Shown here: positions 43,901-55,065 of the stretch, one piece after another
Position numbering within the stretch: the first letter of the stretch is position 1
Layout of the letters: every line of letters begins with the position of its first letter
Assembly (NCBI GenBank): GCA_020002185.1
Contig: CM034537.1
Span: 12,258,538 to 12,322,537 of the forward strand
DNA length: 64,000 nucleotides
Direction of reading: 5' to 3'
Origin: Paraescarpia echinospica
Taxonomy: Eukaryota; Annelida; Polychaeta; Sabellida; Siboglinidae
Notes under the pieces: generated by a model
Databases searched by the model: none
What the model was told of the DNA's origin: nothing
Seen by the model: the letters and a program-made list of their open reading frames with translations, nothing else
Program-made: the position numbers and the translations under genes

Positions 43901-45535
43901 CCAACAAACAGGGATAATGTACTGTCATACGTCACTGCAATGTGTTGTCACCAACAAACAGGGATAATGTACTGTCATACGTCACTGCAATGTGTAATGG
44001 GATAATGTACTGACATACGTCTACTGTTGTCATATGCAACACCAACAAACAGGGATAATGTACTGACATACGTCTACTGCAATGTGTTGTCACCAACAAA
44101 CAGGGATAATGTACTGACATACGTCTACTGCAATGTGTTGTCACCAACAAACAGGGATAATGTACTGACATACGTCTACTGCAATGTGTTGTCACCAACA
44201 AACAGGGATAATGTACTGACATACGTCTACTGCAATGTGTTGTCACCAACAAACAGGGATAATGTACTGACATACGTCTACTGCAATGTGTTGTCACCAA
44301 CAAACAGGGATAATGTACTGTCATACGTCACTGCAATGTGTTGTCACCAATTGACAATGGTAATTGTCATTCACCTACTACAATGTTTTCTCTCCAACTG
44401 ACAGTGATAATTTACTGTCATACGTCCACTGCAATGTGGTGTCACCAACAGACAGGGATAATGTACTGTCATATGTCCACTGCAATGTGTTGTCACCAAC
44501 AGACAGGGATAATGTACTGTCATACGTCCACTGCAATGTGTTGTCACCAACAGACAGGGATAATGTACTGTCATACGTCCACTGCAATGTGTTGTCACCA
44601 ACAGACAGGGATAATGTACTGTCATACGTCCACTGCAATGTGTTGTCACCAACAGACAGGGATAATGTACTGTCATACGTCCACTGTAATGTGTTGTCAC
44701 CAACAGACAGGGATAATGTACTGTCATATGTCCACTGCAATGTGGTGTCACCAACAGACAGGGATAATGTACTGTCATACGTCCACTGCAATGTGTTGTC
44801 ACCAACAGACAGGGATAATGTACTGTCATACGTCCACTGCAATGTGTTGTCACCAACAGACAGGGATAATGTACTCGTTGTACTGTCATATGTCCACAGC
44901 AATGTGTTGTCACCAACAGAGAGGGATAATGTACTGTCATACGTCCACTGCAATGTGTTGTCAACAACAGACAGGGATAATGTACTCGTTGTACTGTCAT
45001 ATGTCCACAGCAATGTGTTGTCACCAACAGAGAGGGATAATGTACTGTCATATGTCCACTGCAATGTGTTGTCACCAACAGACAGGGATAATGTACTGTC
45101 ATATGTCCACGGCAATGTGTTGTCACCAACAGAGAGGGATAATGTACTGTCATATGTCCACGGCAATGTGTTGTCACCAACAGACAGGGATAATGTACTG
45201 TCATATGTCCACGGCAATGTGTTGTCACCAACAGACAGGGATAATGTTCTGTCATATGTCCACGGCAATGTGTTGTCACCAACAGACAGGGATAATGTAC
45301 TGTCATATGTCCACGGCAATGTGTTGTCATCAACAGACAGGGATAATATACTGTCATACGTCCACTGCAATGTGTTGTCAATAACAGACAGGGATAATGT
45401 ACTGTCATAAGTCCACGGCAATGTGTTGTCACCAACAGACAGGGGTAATATACTGTCATACGTCTATTGCAATGTGTTGTTACCAACAGACAGGGCTAAT
45501 TTAATGTGAAATGCATACTGCAATGTGCTGCCACC
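37929..45535. repeat. 7.6-kb satellite of 50/51-bp monomers
   Basis: About 130 sequenced monomers built on CAGGGATAATGTACTGTCAT, then ACGTCACTGCAATGTG and TTGTCACCAACA(A/G)A. Three subtypes occupy blocks. 50-bp units with GTCACTGCAA dominate 37929-39060. 51-bp units with GTCTACTGCAAAGTG are mixed with 50-bp units from 39060 to 44340. 51-bp units with GTCCACTGC fill 44400-45530. Each unit has a GTTG-TCAC-CAAC dyad and a TACGTCA word. A 1000-N gap interrupts it, so the true length is unknown. Decayed monomers at 39595-39715, 43985-44045 and the right edge mark old boundaries. Confidence 0.97.
41088..42087. other. assembly gap (1000 N) inside the satellite
   Basis: Exactly 1000 N with satellite monomers on both sides, consistent with collapse of a longer array. 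Confidence 0.99.
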
Positions 45536-46233
45536 AATTTCTACTCCGGATAGGAATGAATCAGGATTTTGTGGTATCATGCATTAGGCAAACAATGAAA
45601 GCCTTAGATACCAGTCAGCAGTAAAAGGAGGATTTACTTGTATATATAGATGAATTAATACAAGCCTTGTTTTGTTGACATAGATTAAACCATGTAACAA
45701 CATATTAAACATTATAATAACACGCATTATTGTAATATATATTTAAACAATATACAATAGAGCAAAACAACAAATTATATAATGTACAAAACAGAATGAA
45801 ACATCATCAATATTATTTTCTATAACTTCACTTACATGATGCCATATACAAATGAAACATTTTTGGGTACCACGTCCTCTTTTTTATTATACATGCCAGT
45901 GAAAAAAGAAACAGTTTTTTGTCAAAAAATCTTGATCCCAAACTTGTCATGCAGTGTACTGCTTGATTATTTCAAGTCATGCTTTATATGTCATTATAAT
46001 TCAAGGTGTAGGGCTGTAGTAATTACATAAATCGGCCACCATGATTATTTAGATGATCTAAGACGTGGTGGCCATCATCCAAAACACTTACTATTAAATC
46101 ATAAGGGCATGTCTATTTAACAAAATACAACCAAGAGTGTTTCTTTTTGCTTGGCCTCAAATTATCATAACTATTGTACAACAGTTTACAAGAGAAAGTG
46201 TTCTGTATTATGTCATTCTCATTTACGATTATG
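45536..46233. other. AT-rich sequence, nothing recognised
   Basis: Includes an imperfect hairpin near 46033-46075 (GGCCACCA...TGGTGGCC). No gene is supported. Confidence 0.5.
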
Positions 46234-47055
46234 TTTTTAGTCCTTTGGCCGAAGGTCCAAGCGACTATTGCCATCACTCTGTGTCCGCCGTCCGCCGTTA
46301 GCTGCCGTATCTCAGAAACCGTTCAGCAACTTTTTCTCTAATTTTGCATAGACGTATCGTGGGGCACTGCCACTATGCACGAGAAATCTGTATTTGATTG
46401 AATCATTTTAAGGGCTCCCTAGGGCCTCCAAGGACCCCAAAACTGGTAAAAATGTAACATTTGGCCTATTTTTTCAAAAACTGTTCAGCAACTTTTTTTT
46501 CTAATTTTGCGTAGATGCATCTTAGGGTGCTGCCACTATATACAAGAAATCTGTATTTGATTGAATCATTCTAAGCGCACCTAAGGGGCCCCCAAAGTGC
46601 AAAAGGTTTACATTATCTAGTGATGTGGTTTTTGAGAAGGGCCCTTGAGATCACCCCCAACAGTAGATGTTGTGTAATGTGCCACAAAGTCAAAAGCTGT
46701 GACTAATCTCTACAGCCTAGGCCATTGAGACCTTGACTAATCTTTAATTGGTCACAGCACCCAAGCAGAGTAGACACACTTGACCCCTGTTAGACTGAAC
46801 AGTTGCCTAACACTTTTAAACTGTATCTTCAAAACTATTGATTTTCTATAATTGCAAGTTGTGTTTATTTTGATGTTCATTTAATTATTATAAAATGGTG
46901 TGACTGTGGTGTCTATTGATTAAATATGTATTGTCTGTAGAAACCTGTAGGTGACAAACATAGAAAATTAATATTCTGTCACCTGTAGGTGACAAACATA
47001 GAACATTAATATTCTGGACAACAATAGAGTGAAATATCCTACACTTTATTTATAT
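46234..47055 (+). mobile_element. R1 repeat, copy A (left half)
   Basis: Starts TTTTTAGTCCTTTGGCCGAA and is collinear with 60849-61660 at about 95% identity. Internal words are CAGAAACCGTTCAGCAACTT (occurring twice in related form), AATCTGTATTTGATTGAATC and a duplicated CCTGTAGGTGACAAACATAG. Homology stops near 47055 where older LINE sequence begins. The matching right half is at 52748-53372. Confidence 0.85.
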
Positions 47056-47274
47056 CAAATGCATTCTACTGTTCTGTTTACGCTTGCCATGCCTTGTATA
47101 GACATGGTACTGTGTAAATCAATTGTATCAATATAGACTAATAATTACAGATTCCCAATATAGTTGACACCTGAAACAACCAAATGGCAACCATTAGAAG
47201 AGTTGACATAGTTCCGCTATACACTATATATGTAAATTTAACCAGCTGCCATGTCAAGTCCGTTATAATTGTGA

Positions 47275-47406
47275 CTAAGTGTTCAAAAAATTATTCAGGT
47301 AAATAGCAAATAACAAAGGACACAAGTTTTCTCCTTGCCATACCTCTACACATGAGAAGAAGGCTGATACAGCCTGGCCCTCATTTATACATGATTTAGC
47401 ATTTTT
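47275..47406 (-). pseudogene. older LINE, RT motif B part (3' side of an insertion)
   Basis: The minus-strand translation is KNAKSCINEGQAVSAFF, then EVWQGENLCPLLFAIYLNNF. This matches the G-rQGENLsPlLFaiYLND motif B of LINE RTs. Its upstream half is at 52329-52600 on the other side of a complete younger LINE. Confidence 0.75.
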
Positions 47407-47569
47407 GTAGTAGTAGTAGTAGTAGTAGTAGTATTTTATTAGAGTCTCACTCCACGTATACATGCTTTAAAATACAAGACAAATAAATATATTACATTCA
47501 AAGTTAGCACTGTATACAAAGACCACTCAAAAAGAGTTATGAGAGACTTGTAAAAACAAAAATGTGCTA

Positions 47570-50500
47570 TTATTTTGTTGTATTGTGTAATCTTGTGTGC
47601 AGTATTTTTTGGAGGATGCTGGCAGTTTTACTTATTATATTGTCATTACTCAATAAATATACAAATTTATCTTGATCATTCATACTGGAAAAAGCAGGAT
47701 CATTAATTGTTGCATAGCCTATTAGTTCTTTTTGTTCGTTAACATATAAAGGGCATTTCATTAAAACGTGAAACTCATTTTCTATTTCATTCGTGCAATT
47801 ATAACACGTCCTAGCTTCAGGTGGGGGGTAATTTCGTTCAAAACGTCCAGTTTCAATTCTGATTGGTGCCACGCCACATCGAAATTTTGCAAGTGCTGAT
47901 CGATTACTTCTAGTCATGATTTTCTTAACATAATGCTCAGTTACAAATTTTGTTTTGAACTGTTTATAAGTTCTTAGTTTATTTCTACTACCATTTCTGC
48001 CCTCTTCTCTATTTATAATATGAAGCCATTGCTGTTCCTGTAATACAGACAGGCAAACATCTGTGTGTTCTATTATAGCCTTTACATTAACATGGTCTCT
48101 TATATTAGTAAGATTATGCATATTTAAGTCATTATAACGATGGTATACTTCGTAGCCCCAATTTCGTTTCCCACTTACGGCCATTTCCATCATCCATAGA
48201 AACACACGTTTTGTCACTCTAGATACATCCATATTGATCAAACGACACCAGAGCCTAGTAACAGATAGCCATTGTTGGTTAGTCGGGGTTTTCCACCCCA
48301 TTTCACCCTGTACTGCTGCTGATGGGGTATATTTACCCACACCTAGGAAAAATCGACAGGCTCTATTATGTATGCTATTTATGACCGAATATTCCTTTGT
48401 ACCCCACACAGCAGAACCATAGTTAATAATGGAGAGCACCATACCATCGTATAGTTTTGTAAAACAGTTAAAAGGCATTCCTCCATTACATTTTGTCTTA
48501 GCCATTAACAAACCCAGAGCTCTGTTCGCCGTAGTAGCTACTGTTTTTACCATCACCTTATAATCAAGATATTCAGTTAAAATCAAACCTAAATATTTAT
48601 ACTTATTTACGATGCATATGCTTTGGTCACCTAGTAGAAAATCGCAAGTAGTCTCAGATATCGATGGATTACGAAAATGTACAATTTGAGTTTTGTCTTT
48701 GTTAATAGACATGCCCCAGTTATTGCACCATTTCCAGATAACATTTAGCAATGTCTGCAGTTCTTCTTCTGATTCGGCCAGCACCACAATGTCATCTGCG
48801 TATGCTAACATTGTAACAATTTCGTCTCCGATCTTAACACCTTTACCCGTGCCTTTCAATTCAGTTAATAAATCGTTTATAAACATATTAAACATGATAG
48901 GTGATATAACACATCCCTGCTTAAGCCCGCATTCAACATTGAACCAGTCAGACTTTAAGTTGTTGACCCTAACACAACATTTGTAAACAACATATAATGA
49001 TTTCAAAGCCTCAAGCATTTTCCCTTGTATGTTGAAGTTCCTAATTTTGTTCCAGAGGAAATTTCTATTGATACGGTCATAAGCTTGACTAAAATCTATG
49101 AAACATGCAAACGTTTGCTGGCGGCATTTCTTTCTAGTATTGATTATGTTTGTAATGGTAGATAGGTGGTCGAGACAACTGCGACCTGGTCTAAACACAT
49201 TTTGTTCATCACACAAAAGGTTGTTGCCCTCTACCCACGATATAAGACGATCATTTAAAATAGAGCAGTATATTTTATACACATGGGAACTAAGCGTAAT
49301 TCCCCTATAGTTCAATGGCACTCGTGGATCAGACGTACAACACTTGGGTATCGGGGTTACAATGCCCCGACGCCATGCTTCAGGAACCATGCTGTTGTTA
49401 AAACAGTGATTAAATAGTTCGTAAAGGAAGTCTATGGCATTTTCGTTGACCAGCGTTTCGACTGGGATGTTATCATCACCCAACGCTTTGTGTTTCTTGG
49501 CCTTGTTTAAGGCCAGGCGAATGTCCTCCTTAGAGATAGGCCCATCAAGGTGTTCATTGTGACCCAGTGAGTGGGTCTCCACCGGCGGTTGATAGTCAGT
49601 TGTTTGTTCGTAATTGACCGGGTTCAGCAAAGTGTGAAAGTCAGTTCTCCATTTATGTAATATCACGCTTTGATCAGTGGATATGGAGCCGTCCTCTAGC
49701 ATCACTTCCATTGGTATATCATGGATGCGTTCTAGTTTTATCCCTAATTTTTCAATATGCTTCCAGAAAGCATTTGGATCATATGACGGCAGATCAAGTA
49801 GTTTGTCTTGTTGACGCTAGAATTTGCGTTTGGCAGCTTGCACATGCCTATCAAACAGTTTCTGGGCTACCTTCATTTCCGCTTTCAGGTGCGGTTTATT
49901 TTGTTCGTCGCCCTTAATCCACAATTGTTCACTTGTTGTGAGGTTATTCCATAGGTGAGTAAGTTCATTTGTCCACCATTGTTTCTTGATCCGTCTACGC
50001 TTATTACTGAGCACTGAGTGGTTTACATGGACCACTTTTTGAAGTTTATCTTCCATCACCGTTTTAACATGTTCGCAGAAACTATCATATACATTGTTCA
50101 GATTTTGTTGTGTTAAATTAGATCTTTGAATGAACTGCATGAGCGTAGCACAATGTTTTTGTGTTGTGTCGTCATCGAGAAATGACTGGTCAATGCCTTC
50201 TAATTTATATCTCGTTGTACATGGAATTTTGGGGTTCGGATCTGTATTATCGTAGCATTCCATGTAATCCAGGAGTAAAACCCATGTCAATATTGAGTGG
50301 TCTGGGATGGTCTTGTGTGGGTCAATAATCGATACACACCCAGAGTCATTAAATATATTTCGTGCTGAAGTTATTTTAAAGTCGGTAAACGACGCCAAAC
50401 GTTCATGCGGTACAAGGCAATAATCAACGACAGCCAAACCTTTGGTTGAAACAGATGTGAAGTCGTTTATCGACGAACCGCGACCGTTCAGCATGCAACA

Positions 50501-51092
50501 GTTTGATGATATTAAAAGGTCGATGAGGTATTGTCCATGTGAATTCACTTTAAAATCAATAACTTTTCTCTCAGGAATGTCATCCACACCTTCAATGTAA
50601 TCAGGCTCACTGCCACATCGGCCATTGAAATCGCCATATATGAAGAATATTCCAAGTTTCTGGTATCGGTATATATGTGATAATAGTTCGTTGTAATAGG
50701 TTTCGGGGTCAATGTAACGTGTATCCGTCAGGAGGAAGGTAACACACACACATCCTAAATCTAGTATCCGAGCTCTTGCTTGTGAAAGTTATCCAAATTA
50801 TTCCTTCCACAGATGTGTCTAGAATTTTCACATTAAAATCATGCAGCAGAGCATCTTTTACAAAAATGCCTACTCCGCCTGACCCTGACTTGGCCCGACA
50901 GTTCAGGTTTGTGCGATTATGCCCCCATCACTTATATCCATTCATTTCCAGCGTGTTTACATCTGTAAGATGTGTTTCCACCACGGCGATTACATCCGTG
51001 TTGAGGTGTTTAACACATTCTGCCCTCACTTGGTAGTTGTCGGTGTTTTTGTTTAGCTTCCAGCCGTTAACATTCCAAGATCCCACGGACAG
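47570..51092 (-). pseudogene. LINE ORF2: endonuclease and reverse transcriptase
   Basis: The apurinic-type endonuclease begins GSWNVNGWKL and continues with AVVETHLTD, GGVGIFVKDALL and FFIYGDFNGRCG (catalytic DFN). The RT starts after WRTDF. It has PIPKC, YRGITLSSHVYKIY, FACFIDFSQAYDRI (motif A, about residue 204 from the Met at 49711), GLKQGCVISPIMFNMFINDL (motif B) and LAYADDIVVLAES (YADD, residues 304-307). The C-terminus has the zinc-like motif CYNCTNEIENEFHVLMKCPL. Breaks are TGA at 50928-50930 in place of a likely Trp, a frameshift near 50740, and an in-frame TAG at 49817-49819. The remaining RT frame is intact for 713 codons. Confidence 0.9.
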
Positions 51093-51976
51093 CTAGCGAC
51101 GACCGCGCACATCTGATCTATTGTCGCGCTCCCGACGTGTCCCTCGATTTCTTGGGTTTCGACCACGACTGTTTCCTTGTTCATTGTTCCTGGTGGTTGA
51201 TGGGGAATTGTGAGCGCGGTTGTTGTCGTTACGAGATCCGGCGTCACATCTCGTGATTCTGGAGCCGCGTAGTTCCAGGTTGTTGTTGTTGTCAAGAGCT
51301 TTCACGAGGATTCTGAAGTTCGATTCGATTACACGTTGCTCTTTTGGCTTGTCGTGGACTATTATGATGTCACGATATTTCGCACTTTGTCGTAAGTCTT
51401 TTTTTGTTTTCATTACTTTCGCTTTGTCATAGCGGTTTTAAACGTCGTTATTACGACGCCAGGGTAGCCGTTTCTGCTGGATGTTTTGCGTACAGCTTTT
51501 TCACATTTTACATTTGTGAGCTTGAGCCCGTCTCTCAGTATTTGGTTGATTTTTTCCACTACGTTTTCGTTCTCCGATTCGGGTAGGTTAAGAACGACAC
51601 TGTTTAGAGCGCGACCGTCGTGTGCACCCACTACGTCTGCGTACGAGGGCACCCTGTTCTCCAAAGCTGTAAGACGGCCCTCCATGTTCTCGTCCGTATC
51701 TACACAGGTATATCTTTGTTCGAGATTTAGTATCCTTTCTTCTAGAGCTGCTGTTCGTGTGTTAATGTCGTCACGGAATGCTTTCATCTGATCTTCGATC
51801 ATATCCGCAATTTGTTTAGATAGTGTTTTCTCGAAAGTTGGGAATCTATTTTCAATGATGTCCCTAAATGACTTGATGTCAGCAGCGATAGATGCGAGGC
51901 TTGGTTCATTGTTCGTTGTGTTGTTAGTCGCCCCGCTCGCTCTGGTCATTGGCTTGTTGGTTGTAACACTCGCCAT
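51093..51976 (-). pseudogene. LINE ORF1: coiled-coil RNA-binding protein
   Basis: Starts MASVTTNKPMTRASG. It has a heptad-rich coiled coil (FRDIIENRFPTFEKTLSKQI and TAALEERILNLEQRY), then an RRM-like segment (SVVLNLPESENENVVEKINQ, VVITTFKTA) and a basic Arg/Asn-rich tail. The layout resembles LINE ORF1 proteins that coat the transcript. A one-base shift near 51430 splits it into two frames. It ends in TAG (51093-51095), four codons before the endonuclease motif begins in the same frame. Confidence 0.8.
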
Positions 51977-52328
51977 GACGCAATAGTGTACCTTGTGGGT
52001 GTCACGGTGAAAGGGCCACACGCAACACGGGTATGCTACAAGTAGCCACAAATGTAGGTTGTTGTTGTAGTTTTCAACTGGTGGTGAGACACCTGTTGGT
52101 CACTGGTTGGGCGATAATGGGCTTGTATGTTCAGTTGAAAAAAAAAATCATTAAAGTCACTCACACAGGTTCATCACACGTACGATTCATCTTCCCGGCG
52201 AAATCCAGAAGTGGTGTACAAACATATATTACAAAACGTGCCGATTAAAAATAAAATAAAATTGGTATAAACAGACGACTGATCATAGGCAGTGTAAACG
52301 TACGTCGAGTCTGTCCGTATGTTGCTAC

Positions 52329-52600
52329 GTATGTATGTATACAACTTTCAACACATTACCATTATTACCGCATGAAATTATCTTAGACCACAGGGAGGAC
52401 CGGTCTACTAAATCAAATGCTTTCTTATAATCGATGAAGACACAATAAAGCCTTTTGAGTCGAGACAAATACAATTCAACCAATACCCCTATCTGAACAC
52501 TGCCTGTTCTTCATCTATTACATTCGCTTTGTTTAGGTATGTGGTCAGTCTGGTGTTCTGAACAATCACTAAGGATTAATGAACACTTGTGCAGAATGTC
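52329..52600 (-). pseudogene. older LINE, RT motif A part (5' side of the insertion)
   Basis: The minus-strand translation gives RLTTYLNKANVIDEEQAVF, then VELYLSRLKRLYCVFIDYKK, AFDLVDRSSLWSKI and KVVYIHT at the junction. Motif A (FIDYKKAFD) is clear. It contains a stop and a small deletion. It continues codon-for-codon into KNAKSC at 47406 once the younger LINE is removed. Confidence 0.8.
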
Positions 52601-52747
52601 ACCCACTTGGCAGGTTTAATTGATCTATTCAGCAATGAGGACACTGCTTATGCCTCGCTCTGGACATTGTCACTCACAGTGTTGTGTATTGTCTTAGTTG
52701 GTGCATTTGAGCTAATCTACTTGACCATGAATCAGTGGTGGCTCTGG

Positions 52748-53372
52748 TTGTGTATTACACCCAGCTGTGGAGCTAAGATTCTCTACCTGCTATTGTTTGA
52801 TGGAAGCTGTGCCTAATCTGTAATTGGTCACTGGCAGAAGCGTGTGTCAACAGACAGCATTAAGCCACTAGACCCCTGTTAACCTGGACAGTTGCCTGTA
52901 GGTTTTAAACTGTGTGAAACAGTGAGTCTACCTTTTGCTCTCAGATAATCTGTCCTCTTAGTTTTACACATGAAGACATAATCTGGCATAACTTGATAAG
53001 TCTTTGTAGCAGCACATTTGTACTTCCAGTGTATCATTGCAGCATAACATACATATTACATACTGTGTGCCACATTTGAATGTTGTGCATGTAATATTTC
53101 CATGCAATCCATTTGCATATATAATGTAAAACTTCAACAGCCGTTTTCTTCATTTTCACTTTTTGATCCCTACCATGTTCAATGCTCCATAACTTTGCCA
53201 ATTTTTGTAGCAGTCATATTTTTTGAAACCGTGTAAAGCACCCTACCAAACCTTTACAAGGATGTAAGAAAACAATGTTACAATTTTTCCGACTTATCAC
53301 TCATTTGGTCAGCCGGGGTCACATATAGACGTATTAGTCCAAAGGACTTCAGGGCCACTTGGCCCATTTTTA
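52748..53372 (+). mobile_element. R1 repeat, copy D (right half)
   Basis: Collinear with 61803-62395 from GTTGTGTATTACACCCAGCT to the terminus GACTTCAGGGCCACTTGGCC. It complements copy A, suggesting that A and D are one element split by later LINE insertions. Confidence 0.85.
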
Positions 53373-53775
53373 TAATTATTGACAGTATTTCTTATTTGAA
53401 TGTAACTCTGAACAATTGTGATGTTTGTACTATATTAAACAATTACGTAAACAACATCTTCCCATTGTGCCATGTCATAGTATTTTCCTCAAAACACAAG
53501 TTGTATACTTATGTCATTGCATGGATGATGAATCTTACGTGACATGATCAAGGAAACACTAAACAGGATTTGTTCTGTATTTTTGCCCAGGTCTTTCTGG
53601 GGGAGTCTTAACAAAAATTCACATTATTCACCAGATGAACTACTGAAATTTCATGTTTTAAGATTTAGTTGTTGAATGAGTTTTATGGATCTATTCATTC
53701 CATATTGTTTAAGTAAGCATCAATATTTTTTTAACGCCTGTTGTTGCCACTGACGTAGTCCCCTGTCTCGTACAG

Positions 53776-53858
53776 TTGTCAAGCCTGTGTGCTCAGTGAC
53801 GCTCCAAAACACATGGGAAGCAACACAACCGCCACCAGAGCGCATCACTGATCAGATG
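53776..53858 (+). CDS. WDR7: WDR7 (rabconnectin-3 beta), internal exon
   Basis: Acceptor TCGTACAG, donor ATG|GTTAGT. The exon opens with 2 bases of a split codon and ends in phase 0. It encodes VKPVCSVTLQNTWEATQPPP followed by ERITDQM. This is the linker before the middle WD repeats, corresponding to the vertebrate segment with Leu-Gln, Pro-rich and Ile-Asp-Gln positions. The product is a WD40 scaffold that works with DMXL proteins to assemble the vacuolar proton pump on synaptic and endolysosomal vesicles. It is called mainly because it joins in phase to the next, clearer exon. Upstream WDR7 exons were not found in the window. Confidence 0.7.
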
Positions 53859-53879
53859 GTTAGTCATTTCTGTCTTGTC

Positions 53880-54047
53880 GGATTCAGTAAGTCGTTTCAT
53901 TTTATCTCTCATTCATGGTTTATCTCCCAATCTTCTCTCTCCTCCATCTCTAGCTTTGTTCTCTCTCCATTTGTTCACCTCTCTTTCACTCTCTTCATCT
54001 CATTCTATCTTTCCCCATCTCTCTCCATCTCTCCCAGTCTTTCTCTC

Positions 54048-54092
<45 letters not shown>

Positions 54093-54421
54093 TTCAGTCT
54101 CTCCATCTCTCCCTCCTCCTCCCTCCCCCTCCTTCTCCCCCTCCCCGCCCCCCTCTCTCTATACAAAATCTGTTTCTCATTCCTAATCTTTTCTCTACAC
54201 CTTCTCTCTTTGCTCCTTTCTCTTTTCTTTTAATGTTCACCACCTTCTTCCTTTTCATCTTCTATCTTCCCTACATTACTCTTTACATCTATCTCCATTC
54301 TTCCCCAATTTATTCCCCTCTTTCATTTTCATCTTCACATCCCTATCCCAGTTTCTCCCTCCATCCCTCTCCTCCCTCTCCCCATCTTCCCGTGTCATCC
54401 CATCTGCCCTGTCTTCTTCAG
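53880..54421 (+). repeat. CT-rich intron with (TC)n core
   Basis: The 563-bp intron between two WDR7 exons is mostly C/T, with (TC)n at about 54035-54090. It forms an unusually long pyrimidine tract leading to the acceptor CTTCTTCAG at 54421. Confidence 0.85.
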
Positions 54422-54575
54422 AACATGAAGGAAGAGAAACAGCTCGCCATCACGGCCACCATCTACGTGCCGACCTACGCCAAGCTCGTGTGTGGGCGAG
54501 ACGACGGCAGTATCATCATCGTCCCTGTCGTACAAAGCATCACCCTACAGCTGCTTGACAATGGACACGAGAAAG
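54422..54575 (+). CDS. WDR7: WDR7 (rabconnectin-3 beta), internal exon
   Basis: Acceptor CTTCTTCAG, donor AAAG|GTACAG; starts in phase 0 and leaves one base. It encodes NMKEEKQLAITATIYVPTYA, then KLVCGRDDGSIIIVPVVQSI and TLQLLDNGHEKG. LVCGR-DGSI-IVPa-Q is the signature of the WDR7/WDR72 family, where it forms one blade edge of the N-terminal WD40 propeller region. High conservation makes this the firmest host exon in the window. The invertebrate relative is Rbcn-3B. Confidence 0.9.
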
Positions 54576-54728
54576 GTACAGTAGTTATTCCAGAATGCTC
54601 CCTCGTAATTTAATAATTAATATATTCTGTAATTTGTATTCATATTGTTTATCGATATCTTAACATTTTAATTGACCATTTAATATATAAAATTGTTATA
54701 TTCATTTCTATTAGCATTATGGTAGAAT

Positions 54729-55065
54729 TTTTAGTCCTTTGGGCCGACTTATGCCATCATTACACCATCCGCCATGCTGCCATATCTCAGAAACCGTTAA
54801 GCAACTTTTTCTCAAATTTTGCACAGATGTATCTTACTGTATTGCCACTATGCACAAGAAATCTGTATTTGATTGAATCAACCCAAAGGCCCCGTAGGGC
54901 CCCCCAAAACTGGTAAATTTTAACATTTTGCCTATTTTTCTAAAACTCTTCAGTACCTTTTCTCTGATTTTGCATAGACATTTCATGTGGTAGTGCCACT
55001 ATACATAAGAAATCTGTATTTGATTGAATCATTCTAGGGGCACCTCAGAGCCCCCCAAATGCATA
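54729..55065 (+). mobile_element. R1 repeat, copy B (left end only)
   Basis: Begins TTTTTAGTCCTTTGGGCCGA and follows copies A and C through AATCTGTATTTGATTGAATC (twice) before homology ends. More diverged than A or C. Lies in a WDR7 intron. Confidence 0.8.

Larger units (their letters stand above)
47407..52328 (-). mobile_element. nearly full-length LINE (4.9 kb), with (TAC)n tail
   Basis: A complete two-gene non-LTR retrotransposon on the minus strand. It has a 5' UTR (52328-51977), ORF1 (51976-51093), ORF2 with endonuclease and RT (51092-47570), a short 3' UTR and a terminal (TAC)n at 47407-47433 preceded by AATAAAA. It carries two stops and two frameshifts, so it is recently dead or has sequencing errors. 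It interrupts an older LINE exactly between codons of its RT. The clade is not assigned; APE-type endonuclease, coiled-coil ORF1 and C-terminal zinc motif fit the broad Jockey/I/CR1 group. Confidence 0.9.

Noticed and set aside
37929..45535. CRISPR-like array (regular repeats)
   Set aside because: Whole 50/51-bp units are repeated with no unique spacers and the genome is eukaryotic, so it is a satellite.
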